NCBI GenBank assembly: GCA_963573385.1
Contig: CAUYLG010071686.1
Coordinates: 1-64,000 of the forward strand
Source: Cacajao melanocephalus
Lineage: Eukaryota; Chordata; Mammalia; Primates; Pitheciidae
Reading direction: 5' to 3'
DNA: 64,000 bases
Positions 12,990 to 24,019 of this stretch are shown here, in pieces (position 1 is the first letter of the stretch; every line of letters starts with the position of its first letter). A model generated the notes under the pieces. That model saw only the letters and a list, made by a program, of their open reading frames with translations. It was not told the DNA's origin and did not search any database. Position numbers and translations under genes: made by a program.

Positions 12990-13068
12990 GTTTTGTGGGT
13001 TCTGTTGCTTAAGCCACCCAGTGTAAGATATTTTTGTTTAAAAAGTGGCTCAAACTGACTAAGACAAT
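12990..13068 (+). mobile_element. MaLR LTR 3' fragment (MLT1/MST-like)
   Basis: TTCTGTTGCTTAAGCCACCCAGT followed by GACTAAGACA is the typical 3' end of MLT1/MST LTRs. The upstream part is not recognisable. Confidence 0.6.
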
Positions 13069-14240
13069 ATAACTTTGGAACAGGATATTATTATGCAAGT
13101 GCCCCGGCCTCAGGCATCCAAGACAGAGGCAACCAAATGACACCATCTGGCCTATCTTTGGACGTAGAGCCTAGATTTTTTTTCAGAGGAAAGTTGGGCA
13201 GCTTATTTACATGGATGTTGCATAGGAGATGTTATATAGGAAAGACTTTTAAGAAAGAAAGCGCAACTTTAAGATATTTTTTCTTTTTACTTTGAAAGTA
13301 ATTAAAACCTGCGGGATAGATTGGGTAATACTGACCTAGTCGAGATGTCAGTGAAGTGCAAAAAAAAAAAATGCTGATATGATAAAGAATACATTAAGAG
13401 GATGTGACTAAGTGCATTTAGTGAATGGAAAAGTGCATCAAGAAAAATTTGGTTCTGGTTCTACAAATAGCTTTACTTGGAATCTATCTAAATCCTATTA
13501 TTTTGATAACCAGTTTGCCTCATAGAAGTGGGTATATCAATGAATGCAAGGAGTTGCAGCCAGATTTGACACAGTTAAGAACTCCTTACCCAGGCCATAA
13601 TCTGAGCTGGAAGTTCTGGCAAAGATCAGAGTAGATTTCTCACTTCAAGTCCATCTCTGTGGGTTGCCTTGACTTTAGTGGTAGCCATGATAGTGAGTAA
13701 GGACATAAAGGAAAGCCAAATGTGATCCATTCAAGAGGCACCTTCAGGTTATATCAGGCCTGGACACCAAATCTTCAGCAATGAACGCAAACAGCAACAC
13801 TGGAGGATGTGGAATAACCAGAATTGAGAGCAGTCGTGTAGACCTCCAGCCCAAGAGGGGACATTTTGTTTTGGATCTGTTATCAAGATGAGAGCAAACA
13901 GTGTTGATTCTTTGTGCAGGAGAAACACCGTGGGAATAATTGGACATACTGGGGCAAAGAATGCAAATACTGGAAAACTTGGAGTTGTACTTTGAAATTT
14001 TTCTGCAGAGTAACACTGTATCTCATGCTGTGGAAGAAGATACCAGTGACATACTGATACCCATTGGTCACGTACAAGACTAGATTGTGGGTGATTTCCT
14101 AAATCAAGGTTTTTCAGAATTATGCATTTGAATAACTTCACAATAGTTATATTATAGATGTGAAAAGACACATTTTCTAAGGTGCTCAATATGCAACAAA
14201 TGAGAAAAACAGACACATCTAGAATCCAGTCCCATAGTGT
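13069..14240. other. Unassigned DNA
   Basis: No gene or named repeat is seen. An A run lies at 13360-13371. The 13749-14258 minus open stretch is long for the region but has no recognisable domain and overlaps a MIR. Confidence 0.45.
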
Positions 14241-14244
14241 ACAT

Positions 14245-14480
14245 AGTGAACAGAACATAGGACTGGAGTCAGAGACCTGTGTTCAAATCCTGATTATTTT
14301 TCTGTCCACTGTATTCAAATTATTTAAACTTTCAAAGTTTTCAAATTATTCAAACTTTTTGAACTTCAATTTTTTCATCTGTAAAAAAGTGGTAATCATA
14401 TTTGCTTTGCAGGATGCCTGTGGGGATTAAATAAAGTAATAAACATTAAAGAACATAAGGAATAATAGATAACCAATACA
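14245..14480 (+). mobile_element. MIR SINE
   Basis: Plus-strand MIR: GACTGGAGTCAGAGACCTGTGTTCAAATCCTG, then CATCTGTAAAAAAGTGGTAATCATA and GGGGATTAAATAAAGTAA, in MIR order. The middle carries a run of AATTATT/AACTTT phrases that looks like local slippage. Confidence 0.85.
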
Positions 14481-15188
14481 AGGTAGCTATTGTAATTTTT
14501 CAGTGCTGGTAAATTAATGATTCAACTTCTCTTTTCAGCAACATTTAAATTTCTATCATTAATGTGGCAGTTAAATAAGGCACAGGTTTTCTGTGATGTT
14601 GATATTTGAAAAATCCTTCCTATGTTTAAGAGAAAAATAGCTAAAGAAAAGAGAAGACATGAAAACAACCTCCTCCTTTGACACTGTCTTTCTCTAAAGA
14701 TCCTTTGCTCAATTGTTGATTGGCAACATTCCATTTCCTTACACAAAAGAACACTATAAAAGTACAACGTGTCAAAGTAAATAAGAAAACAAACTGCCTT
14801 TATAGTACTCAGAAGTTCATGTGAGTGATACCACAAGAAAAATGTTTACAACATAAACAATACTTATTTTCATCATTTTGTTTTTTAGAATTTGAGTTTA
14901 TACAGACACTATTCCTTTTAAGCTAGATTTCCAAATTATTAAGTAGAGAAGATAATTAAAACACTTATTTGAAAAACAAATCTATAGAGAAAAGGACATT
15001 CATGGTTGACAGAAAAAAGATGGCCCTTGGCTTGGCATCTCTGAGCTAGGTTTACTTCATGGAGAATGTTTATCTTCTATCCAGAGTTGTTTATTTGTTT
15101 ATTATAAAGGACAAGTAAAATTAGTATTGAAATATTGAATAATATGTTTTTCATTGACTGAGATATATTAGCATTTGTTTTAAAAATT
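14481..15188. other. Unassigned AT-rich DNA
   Basis: No gene or named repeat is seen. The 14522-14836 minus open stretch has no recognised domain. Confidence 0.45.
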
Positions 15189-15189
15189 C

Positions 15190-15830
15190 ACTTAGTATAT
15201 TTTTTTATTATTATAAAGGTAATATATTTTCCTGGTAGAAAATTTGAAAAATGTGGATAAATAAAAAGAAGAAAATAAAACCACATATAATCCCACCAGT
15301 CAAAGATCACTAAGAATATTTCTCTTTTTAAAAATTCGTTTACACCCCTACATACACATGTATAAAACAAAAACACAATCACATATTTGTAATTTATATT
15401 TTTTAACCTAGTAATGTATTTTGAACATTTGCCCACATTGCTTAATGCTTTTTCATTTCATTTTTAATACTTGCACAGATTTTCATTGTATAAATATACC
15501 ATAGTTTATTAAACCATTCTTCTTAGAATAGTAAGTAATTATTGGTAGTAAATAAATTTTACCCTGGTCAAAATAAATTTCTAACCTCTTAGCTTTTTAC
15601 CAATTTTCATCCCCTATAAATATTTCTACAAACAATTTTGAGGCTCACTCTGTACATAGCTATGATTTTGTTTAGGATGAATTTGTGGGTCAAATATGAT
15701 ATGCAAAAATCTTAGTTTTTCATACATGTTGTATATAGCTTTCCAAAAGAAAGTTAAAGGATAACATTTCTTTATCTAGTCCTTCAGTGCATATTTCCAC
15801 AAATCCTTTACACTGCTATTTCTTTAAAAA
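15190..15830 (-). mobile_element. Old L1 3' end (L1M-type)
   Basis: The plus strand resembles the complement of old L1 3' UTR sequence: AATCCCACCAGTCAAAGATCAC, TAATGTATTTTGAACATTTGC, CATTGTATAAATATACCATAG and GATGAATTTGTGGGTCAAAT in the expected order. Divergence is high and the subfamily is not resolved. Confidence 0.65.
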
Positions 15831-16377
15831 ATATTTACTAAATTGTTAGTAGAATGCATACAATTTTATATTTGTCCTTATTATTTGAGAGATTGGATAA
15901 ATGCATTTCTTGTATTCATTTGTCTATTATTTGTAAATTATTCCAGACATGTGCAGAAGTATTAAAGTTTAGTATTGAATATGGATAAAGAATGTCACTT
16001 GCTTTTCCTACTGAAGTCCAGGCTTTATTTCCTCAGCCCTTCTCAGTATAGCATCTTGTATAATTCCTTAAGTAAAGTCATCATATTTTAAAATCCAAGT
16101 AACTGAAAATTGATTTGACTTGGAGGTTCAAATGATAGATCAAATCCATGATTCATGCTACATAGAAAAGGACTTGCTGAAAATCAAAACTCCATAAATG
16201 CACATCACCTTGAATTAGTCTTGCACCTTTTATCTAAAGATCTGGTGGGACTAAAAAAGAGTAAATATAAATATTATTATTTATCATTCAGAATCTTTGG
16301 TGAATGAAAAGGGCCGTTACAGTTCTGGTTCTTCAACCTAGTCAGTTCATAGAGGAAGCTGGTGGCTTTTGAGGGAG

Positions 16378-16480
16378 GCAACGTTGTACAATGGAAAGCT
16401 TTTAGATTCCACCTGGGTTCAAATCCTGCTTCTGCCATTTACAAAATGTAAATAGAAGGAAAATGTACTTAATTTCTTGG
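16378..16480 (+). mobile_element. MIR SINE fragment
   Basis: TGGAAAGCTTTTAGATTCCACCTGGGTTCAAATCCTGCTTCTGCCATTTAC is the MIR core in plus orientation. The 3' half is lost. Confidence 0.8.
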
Positions 16481-16489
16481 AGCTTTTAA

Positions 16490-16545
16490 TTTTGCCATTT
16501 CTAAAAGTATGAAGTGAGTTTTGCCATTTCTAAAGCTATGACATG
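16490..16545 (+). repeat. Two-copy tandem repeat, about 31-bp period
   Basis: TTTTGCCATTTCTAAA followed by a TATGA-like end occurs at about 16492 and again at about 16520, a small tandem duplication. Confidence 0.7.
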
Positions 16546-16569
16546 TGTTAGTTGGTTCTTTGGACTATT

Positions 16570-16695
16570 GTGAGGCCAGTTCCTCTTTATTTAAATGACT
16601 TGTCCAGGGTCATTTAGCTAGTTAATTGGACAGAGTGGACTAGAGCCTTTATCCCCTAATTGTTCATCATATGCTCTGTTTGCTGTATCATGGCT
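16570..16695 (-). mobile_element. MIR SINE fragment, opposite orientation
   Basis: ACTTGTCCAGGGTCATTTAGCTAG followed by GGACAGAGTGGACTAGAGCC reads as the complement of a MIR. It faces the plus-strand MIR fragment 90 bp upstream. Confidence 0.6.
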
Positions 16696-16699
16696 ACAT

Positions 16700-17620
16700 T
16701 TCTAGCTAAGGATTGTGAAGCATGTAATATTAAGGCACATCATTTTAATTATAAATAGACTAGAATGCAACAAAGTTGTGACAAATACTGTTGTTAGGTT
16801 GATCTGATCTGTTGTTAATGTCATCCAGCTAAAGACCACCAGGAATATACCTGTAATTGAGCAAGTCTGACTGATTAATAGAAGCAAGAAAGGAGACCAC
16901 ATACCATGGGAAATATGGGGCATTTCAGTAAGAGGGTGTTTGGAAGGGTTATTATAGGATCTGTACTCAGGTGATTTTAGGGAAATGTTTAAGAAAGTGG
17001 CTTTGCTCTGAATTGGATGCTATTAGGAATCAGCGGTAAATATATGATTGCTTATTTAAAAAATCTTATCCATAAGATAGTAAAAATAAAGTGAGGCTAA
17101 AGAAACAAACTGGGAAAGAAGCAGCAGCTACTCATATCAGCCAGGCTATGAAGGTGCTTGGTATTTTTGTGGTTTGCACAATGACCTTGTTTATGTGCTT
17201 AGAAAAGGTTATGAAATGGTCCTTTTTTTTTTTTATCAGTTCATCATGGTCTCTGATGTTGATGATTTGGAAACTTGTTTATGTTCATCAGGATATCATC
17301 AAGACCTATTTAAGAAAATTGGGCTAGCTTTTCACAACATCAAGGCCTAGCTAGATAGCTGCAGTTTCTGAATGGTAAAAGCTGCTCTTCTTTTTCTCTC
17401 TGCATCTCTTTTCTCTCCAGTCACCTTTCTGCAAGGACTGGCTCTGGGGGAAAATTATAGCCAAAGAAACACACACAGAAGTTTTCTGGGAGCTTCTTAA
17501 TAAAACTTTTACTTTCAAATATTGATACCACCCATTCTCTTCGCTACATCCTTTCATCTTGTTGGAAAGAGTATACAATTGTAGAAGCTACAACAGCCTT
17601 TCTGAAATTGTTGAGGACAA
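16700..17620. other. Unassigned DNA
   Basis: No gene or named repeat is seen. A T run lies at 17223-17235. Open stretches at 17091-17327 plus and 17351-17578 minus show no domain. Confidence 0.45.
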
Positions 17621-17629
17621 AGTAAAGGG

Positions 17630-17795
17630 ATCTCAGAGTCTTTGGCATCATTGATCTGCTGAACCAGCCTAGCACTGCTAAACTCTGGATTTCTTATTAT
17701 GGGAGAAAAATACTTCTAATTTTTTTTCAAGCCACTGTAGTCAGGCTTTCTGTTTGTTACCTGTTGCTGAAAGCATTCCAAAAACATTGAGTTTT
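17630..17795 (+). mobile_element. ERVL/MaLR-like LTR 3' fragment
   Basis: TTGATCTGCTGAACCAGCC, GGATTTCTTATTATGGGAG, AAGCCACTGTAGTCAGGC and GCTGAAAGCATTCC match the 3' part of an LTR family. A second, longer copy lies at 35835-36200. Family name uncertain. Confidence 0.55.
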
Positions 17796-17799
17796 CCCT

Positions 17800-19755
17800 T
17801 CATCATCTGTTAAACTAGACACTCTTCTGGCAGCCAAATTTTTATGACAGCTCAAAGCATATTCCATTTGGAAATAGAGCTTGGCAATTATTCCCCCCTT
17901 TTAAAAATTAGGGTTATGTGAAGTGAATGAATTACTGTTCTTTCTGCTTCATAAGATTTGTCATTATTACTTCACTCAGATGCAATTGCTTTCAGAAACC
18001 TGCATAAAAAAGAAAGCTTTAGAAACCTTCCAGATTAAGTTCAGCAGAAACAAGTGTGGGCACATTTGTAGACTTGATTATTTAAAGGGTGGATACAGCT
18101 GTAAACCTAATTGCTAGATAATTGTGACTTCACCATTGCAATTTGTTGGGTCCCTATTCCCATTGTGATGTGTCAAGCTTCACAATCTATTGGTTGGTTT
18201 TAATGATCACTGACTTAGAAGTAAAGAGAACCCCTGTTTTCCTGGGGGATAATTCCCTGGTTATTCTGTGCCACAGTGGTTAGAAGGTTAGACTCCATAG
18301 TACAGAATCAATGCCCACTGGAAAACTAATAGCATGTTGGAAGGTGACAATGAGGACAATAGCTAATTACTATTAATATTCAATATATAAGAACACTAAA
18401 CTGCGGGGCCGGTAGGAATTTAATGCCTGCTAGATGCTGGATGAGAGTTCTTAACAAAAGAGAAGTGAAAAGGTTCAGGGAAATGTTGTGTATTGACAGC
18501 TGAGATTTGTGCATTAAAAATTCTGTACCTGTGGTCAGAATAAATTTTACTCTGGTCAAAATAAATTTTTTCTCTACCCACCAATTGGTAATTATTTTAC
18601 AAGTGATTTATTTTTCAAAAAAATCTCCTTCTGCACCTTACACGTTATAAGTACAAAATAATTACTGTTCAAGAAATGCTTGAAAATGTATTAAAATTGG
18701 GCTCTAAAGAATGGCTTAACCTCTGCAATAGTGACAGTAATCATTTATCAAAATATTCTCTATAAACAGTAAATTATTTAGCAGATCACCATTCATATCT
18801 ACAAGATATATTACTAAATAAAATATATTAATGTTCACTGTGGTTAACATAAAATATCCAGATGTGGGGGAATTTAATAATTTATGGGATGATTCTTGTC
18901 CACTTAACTAACTAGGATGTGAATTTTGCATGAAGTGCTTGACTGTACTGTGAAAATGTGTCACTGTTTGAGACAGACCAGCATCTATTTTTCAAGAAAA
19001 ACTTAATAGTAAATTACAACAAAATAGTTTCACAACATAGTTTTCATGTCTTACACTTCAAATGCTTACAGAAAGCCTGCTTTTCCTGCCAGTTCTTATA
19101 GGCATATGGAGTAAATCTGTCTAAATGATGTGATCCATATAAACTTAATCCACTGGTGGGTTATTTGATGTAGGTATATGTATATGTTGAAATTAAAGGT
19201 ACTATACACCTTCACATGGTTTTAGTAAATTTCAGGGGTTTGGTAAATGAGGAACATGCAGAATCCTAGTTTTATAGCCATATTGAGTGTGATGATTATT
19301 ACGTAGCCTTCTCAGAGTTCCTCACCATTTTGTTTCTTTAGAAAGCATGCTCTTTGAAATGGCCGATAGATACATGTTGGAAAATCTACTGAAAAAAAAA
19401 AAGAGATTGGTTAGAAGCTTATCCATCTTTTCCTATTTAGAGATTTTTTAATGATTCTATCTTTCTGCAGATTAAGTTCTGGTAAAGTGTGTGTGTTAAT
19501 AAACTTATTTTGAGAGAATCAATGAATAAGTCAAAGAGAACTCTTAACTTTTATTTAAAAGTAAATTTACTAGGAGCTTGTCTTTAAATCTGTTAAAAGC
19601 CGTAATGAGGGTGGGGAAAGGGACAACTATAATTCAGTAAAATAAATACAAAATTAGGTGTGTAAACTCTGCAATGAGAAATACACGAGGGAATGTAGGA
19701 GTGAATCTAGAGAAATACAGGAGGGAATCTAGCAAAAACCCTGTCTTGCTAAAAA
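17800..19755. other. Unassigned AT-rich DNA
   Basis: No gene or named repeat is seen. It contains the 18526-18570 repeat shared with 15546-15580, and an A run at 19391-19402. Confidence 0.45.
18533..18570 (+). repeat. Short dimeric repeat shared with 15546-15580
   Basis: Two tandem units, GGTCAGAATAAATTTTACTCT and GGTCAAAATAAATTTTTTC, form a dimer. Nearly the same dimer is seen at 15546-15580, about 3 kb upstream and inside the old L1 3' end. The second occurrence is therefore probably also an old L1 scrap. Confidence 0.6.
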
Positions 19756-19759
19756 TACA

Positions 19760-19901
19760 TTTTTTTTTTTTTTGTATTTTTAGTGGACACAGGGTTTCAC
19801 CATGTTAGGCAGGCTGGTTTCGAACTCCTGACCTCAGGCAATACACCTGCCTCGACCTCCCAAAGTGCTGGAATTACAGGCATGAGCACCGCACCTAGCC
19901 C
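19760..19901 (-). mobile_element. Alu left-monomer fragment with its own tail
   Basis: After a T run (19760-19775), the plus strand reads GTATTTTTAGTGGACACAGGG through GGCATGAGCACCGCACCTAGCC, the complement of one Alu monomer only. Having the A-tail directly at the monomer end suggests a free left monomer or an internally primed, truncated Alu. Confidence 0.88.
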
Positions 19902-20059
19902 CTTCTTTGTATTGGTTGTGACTAATATGACGAAGCTGTGTGCAATATCCAGGCCCCTAAAACACTTCTCATGCAATCCTCCATGCTTTTTCTTTTCCCT
20001 CATCTGCTGGTTGAAGATAGAGGGATCTGGCAGAGTTCTTGAAGGCACTGAGGGATGGC

Positions 20060-20200
20060 AGGGTCTCTAGCTAGAAGCAGACAGACCTCTAAGAGGAGCA
20101 GAGATCCCTACCAAGCACATTGCACCTGATTTGCATGAGAAATAACACTTTTCTTGTGTTAAACCACTGAAATTTACAAAGTATTTGCCAGAGCAAACAC
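20060..20200 (+). mobile_element. MaLR LTR 3' fragment (weak)
   Basis: ACACTTTTCTTGTGTTAAACCACTGAAATTT resembles the 3' end of MLT1-type LTRs. Only the tail is convincing. Confidence 0.4.
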
Positions 20201-20429
20201 TTTATTTTGACCTAGGAATTTGAAGGTAGTGATAGGGTGTTGATGACATAATGAAAATACAAATTAGTACAGGTGGCACTGACTTAGCATTTGGCCCATG
20301 GGCAGGAAGGACCCTCCTTTTAGGAGCTGGAAATATAGTATGTTATAAAGGGGAACATTTTTTGATAAATTGTTATCTGGAATAACTTGGAAGGCAGGAA
20401 TTATGACTGAGGATCTCTACAGTTTAAGA

Positions 20430-20624
20430 CAGTGATTCTTAACCTTGGCTGCATTTGAAAATTACCTGAGGAATTTAAAAAACTTATTCCTACTCAGAGA
20501 ACACTTCCAGAGATTCTAATTTAATTAACTGCTTTCTGTGTTTGTGTTGAGGGGAAGGGGGCATTAGTATTACTTAACAGTTTTCCGTGTGATTCTAACG
20601 TGCAGCTAGGATTGAGAACCAAGG
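20430..20624. mobile_element. MER5A-type hAT element (first of three in a chain)
   Basis: CAGTGATTCTTAACCTTGGCTGC, TTACCTGAGG and GAGATTCTAATTTAATTAA through GTGATTCTAACGTGCAGC to TTGAGAACCAAGG match MER5A, including its inverted ends. The length of about 195 bp fits the roughly 190-bp family length. It is flanked by GTTTAAGA (20422-20429) and CCCTAGGG (20625-20632), which differ mainly by transitions. Confidence 0.85.
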
Positions 20625-20632
20625 CCCTAGGG

Positions 20633-20854
20633 CAACAATCAGCAAACTCTGTAAAAGGCCAGATAGTAAATATTTTAGGAGTTGGCCTTGGGGGTAATAC
20701 TCTCTGTTGCAATTGTTCAACTCTGCTATTACAACATGAAAGCAACCATGACAACAGGTAAGCAAATGGTTGTAGCTATGTTCTAACAAAACTTTATTTG
20801 TAAAACAGGCAATGAGCTGGTTTTTATATGCAGGCCATATTTTGCTGATCCTGT
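20633..20854. mobile_element. Short hAT-Charlie-type element (second in chain)
   Basis: CAGCAAACTCTGTAAAAGGCCAGATAGTAAATATTTTAGG through ACAAAACTTTATTTGTAAAACAGG to CAGGCCATATTTTGCTGATCCTG is a well-known short DNA-transposon consensus whose name I do not recall with certainty. It is flanked by CCCTAGGG (20625-20632) and CTCTAGGA (20855-20862), matching at 6 of 8 bases. Confidence 0.8.
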
Positions 20855-21033
20855 CTCTAGGACAGTGATTCTCAAAATTTTAATTCTCAGGGCTGCTTTA
20901 CCCTTTTACAAACTATTGAGGACCACAAAAATCTTTTGTTTATAGGTTATATCTAGCAAGAATTACCATTTAAAATGGAAATAAACATTTAAAAAAATAA
21001 TGAAAAATAGCATCATGTTAACATAAATAACAT

Positions 21034-21821
21034 TAAGGAAAATTGAAATTGTCATGTAATAATTGTACATATTTGTGGTATACATAGCGATGTTTTGCTA
21101 CCTGTAAAGTGATCAGATCAGGGTAACTGGCATATCCATCCTCTCAAACATTTATCATTTGTTTGTGTTGGAAACATTCAATATCCTCCTTCTAGCTATT
21201 TGAAACTACATGTTATTGTGACTATAGTCATTCTACAGTGGTATAGAACACATATAACTTACTTATCCTATCTAGCTATGATTTTATATCCTTAAACAAA
21301 TCTCTCTCTATCCCCTTTCCCCCTCCTCTTCCAGCCATGATTATACTCTGTTTTATGTTTTACTTCTATGAAACCAACTTATATTTTACTTTCAACATAT
21401 AAATGAGGACATGTGGTGTTCAACTTTCTGGTGCTGGTTTATTTTACTTAACATAATGACTTCCGGTTCCATCGGATTTCATTCTCTTTCATGGCTGAAT
21501 AGTATTCCATTGTGTGTGTATATATATGTATTTACACATACACATACATAACACATTTTCTTTATCCATTCATCTGTTGTTGGACACCTAGGCTGATTCT
21601 GTATCTTGGCTCTTGTAAATAGCGTTGTAATAAACATGGAGGTACAGATGTCTTTTTGATACATTGACGTCCTTTCCTTTAGATAAATGCCCAATAGTGG
21701 GATTGCTGGATCATATGGTAGTTTTATTTTAGTTTTTTGAGGATCCTCCATGCTATTCTTTGTGGTGGCTGTATTAGTTCACATTCCCACCAACAGTGTA
21801 TAAGAATTTTCTTCTCTCTGC
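21034..21821 (-). mobile_element. L1 3' end inserted in the Charlie element
   Basis: On the plus strand this is the complement of L1 3' UTR and the ORF2 C-terminus (TCCATTCATCTGTTGTTGG, CCCAATAGTGGGATTGCTGG, CCCACCAACAGTGTATAAG). Open at 21479-21751 minus (PYDPAIPLLGIYLKE, a classic L1 ORF2 C-terminal phrase). AAATAACAT at 21025-21033 and 21822-21830 is a possible target duplication. An L1PB/L1MA-like age is likely. Confidence 0.9.
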
Positions 21822-22905
21822 AAATAACATATTTTTAGGATAACGGTATTTGCAAAATAAATAGCAAAAAGAATGGCATTGTTTTACATTTTCTGCAAAA
21901 CTCTGTATTGTCTAGCTTAATAGAATACATTTACAGTCTTATTTGCTTCTTCATCTATTCTGTTGTGATATGTTGTCTTAGTTGATAAATGAAAAAAACC
22001 TAGCCCCATATAGATGTATAGGTATTTCTTGTTGGAAGAACAATACTCCTTCTTTTGAAGGAATATTTTCATAGTCTTTTCAGATAATTGTTGACATTCT
22101 TTTATATTATATCATAATTCAAAAATGATAATTTCATAAAAGTATATTGCAATGTAGAATCTGAAACCATATCAATAAACTTTACACACTCTAGTATGTT
22201 AAATCCACTTTAAATGGCTCCTTTACCTATGTGTGATTTTCTAATATCTTGTATTGATTATTTGGAAAATATTATTTCACTGAATTATGTAATAGGCATA
22301 TTTCATTATGTAATAGTTTTAAAAATAACATTTGTTAATATCACCATGAATCTCATAAAATTTTTTTTGAGTATTCAGAAGCTGTCAAGCTCATGGTAGT
22401 AGATACAAGTTTTCCAAAATTCTAATTTTCACTTGAAAGCTCAGATTTTATCATTGGCAACAAATACTGTCAGGTTGTTTGCCTTCAAGTGACAGGCTCA
22501 CTTCATTTATTTTCAAGAAAAAGACTGCCAAATATCTAAGTATGAATAACCATATTTTGTTTATCACTTGTTCTCTCAAGCAAAAATGGTATGCCACAAA
22601 AAAGAGACAAGTTCAGTTCGCAACTCAAACAATCGCACATTGCTTTTCCTCAAGACAACCATTGTACTTAGGTATGCAACAGAAGTGCTTTATGTGTTCT
22701 TTCTTGTGGTCCCACAGAATACTTACAAGATTTGTAAATCAAGTGTTGAGCTTTAATAAAACGAATAATTTTTAACTGTTTCATCAGGGTATTCTTAAGC
22801 AAAACTTTTAAAACCTGTAAGATCATGGTGATGAAAGCGATGCAATGATATAATAAAATGATATTACGCAATTTGGTAATTTTGCCTTGATTTATGCTAA
22901 AAAAC

Positions 22906-23266
22906 TAATATGGTTTGGCTGTGTCTCCACCCAAATCTCATCTTGAATTGTAGCTCCCATAATTCCTATGTGTCATGGGAGGGACCTAGTGAGAGGTAAT
23001 TGAATCATGTGGGTGGGTCTTTCTTGTGACAGTGAATAAGTCTTACAAGATCTGATGGTTTTATAAAGAGGAGTTCCCCTGCAGAACCTCTCATTTTCTT
23101 GCCTGCTGCCATCCATGTAAGATGTGACTTGCTCCTCCTTGCCTTCTGCCATAATTGTGAGGCCTCCCCAGTCATGTGGAACTGTGAGTCTATTAAACCT
23201 CTTTCCTTTGTAAATTACCCGGTCTTGCGTATGTCTTTATTAGCATCACGAGAACAGGCTAATACA
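22906..23266 (+). mobile_element. THE1 solo LTR inserted in the Charlie element
   Basis: A nearly complete THE1-type MaLR LTR: TAATATGGTTTGGCTGTGTC, TCATCTTGAATTGTAGCTCC, GATCTGATGGTTTTATAAAG and the TTAAACCTCTTTCCTTTGTA end with CTAATACA. About 361 bp with no internal region, so it is a solo LTR. The 5-bp flanks AAAAC and AGCAC match only partly. Confidence 0.93.
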
Positions 23267-23510
23267 AGCACCAACAGTTTTTACTTACCATTGCTTTGAC
23301 AGCATTGGTGCAAATGTCAATACAATGGAAAAAGCAAGCATCTCTTAATATTATTATGAAAATAATTTTGACCTCATGGATCCACTAAAAGTGTCTTTGG
23401 GATTTCCAGAATTGTGCAGATTACACTTTGAAAACTTCTGCTTGAGGGGGTGTGTTTTAAAAGAACCATACTGTTACTGTGTCATAGCTCTTATTGTCTT
23501 CCCTTGTAAG

Positions 23511-23682
23511 GTGTTTCAAGAAAGAGATGAACTCAGAAAGAAATGGCTAGTTTCCAAGCCAGATGGAAAACAATATGAAGTATCCAGACTTGAGCGAACA
23601 ACGGTGGAAATCCACCTGCTTCTAGATCCCACACGGAACCACAAGGCCCAGAAAGACTTTTTAACTGAACAATATGACTTAG
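23511..23682 (+). other. Exon-like open stretch of unknown origin
   Basis: A 172-bp segment reads in one frame as a hydrophilic, information-rich peptide from VFQERDELRKKWLV to LTEQYDLG, with a DGKQYEV phrase and LERTTVEIHLLLDP in the middle. It is preceded by a pyrimidine-rich run ending CCCTTGTAAG and followed by AG|GTACAG, so it could be a phase 0 to 1 exon. The acceptor is poor because A, not C or T, precedes AG. The frame stays open from 23376 to 23705, and the first part of that is Charlie sequence. I do not recognise the protein. Alternatives are a fragment of a processed pseudogene or a chance open frame. Confidence 0.35.
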
Positions 23683-23749
23683 GTACAGACCAGATTAATG
23701 GATGAAGAGAGCTGGAGAGCTGGAGAGAAAAAAGAAAAGATCTGAGAAT

Positions 23750-24015
23750 TGTACATGGAAGCAAATACAACAGAAGCCTACCAAGATTTTGAAGAATGCG
23801 TATTGTCAAGAAATCCAAAATATCCAATTAAAACACCTTTGATTGGTTGACCTATAAAATCACCTTTTTGCTTTGGTTATACTCATTTCAGCTGTGGCCA
23901 AAAGGAATAAATAAACAATAAGAACTTCTAAAGGAATGGCTAAGGGTCAAGCAAGAAAAAGACAAAAAAATTATTTCCAAAGATCAGAATTAAAGTTTAA
24001 TCCACAAAGTCATCC
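23750..24015. other. Unassigned DNA
   Basis: Nothing recognisable between the exon-like stretch and the LTR-like sequence. Confidence 0.4.
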
Positions 24016-24019
24016 TCTC

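Larger units (their letters stand above)
20863..23440. mobile_element. Charlie-type hAT DNA transposon, interrupted twice (third in chain)
   Basis: Ends CAGTGATTCTCAAAATTT and TACACTTTGAAAACTTCTG form hAT-style inverted repeats. Element sequence occupies 20863-21033, 21822-22905 and 23267-23440. The interior reads like a remembered Charlie consensus (for example CTCATGGTAGTAGATACAAG, CAAATACTGTCAGGTTGTTTGCC and GACAGCATTGGTGCAAATGTC). Flanks CTCTAGGA (20855-20862) and CTTGAGGG (23441-23448) match at 5 of 8. No transposase reading frame survives that I can recognise. Without the two insertions the element is about 1.4 kb. Confidence 0.85.

Noticed and set aside
13749..14258. 169-codon minus-strand frame considered as a gene
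   Set aside because: No recognisable domain, overlaps the start of a MIR, and no splice or retrocopy signs; chance cannot be excluded.
18262..18310. tRNA-like phrase (CACAGTGGTTAGAAGGTTAGACTCC)
   Set aside because: Resembles the tRNA-derived head of a SINE but lacks a full cloverleaf and B box in place.
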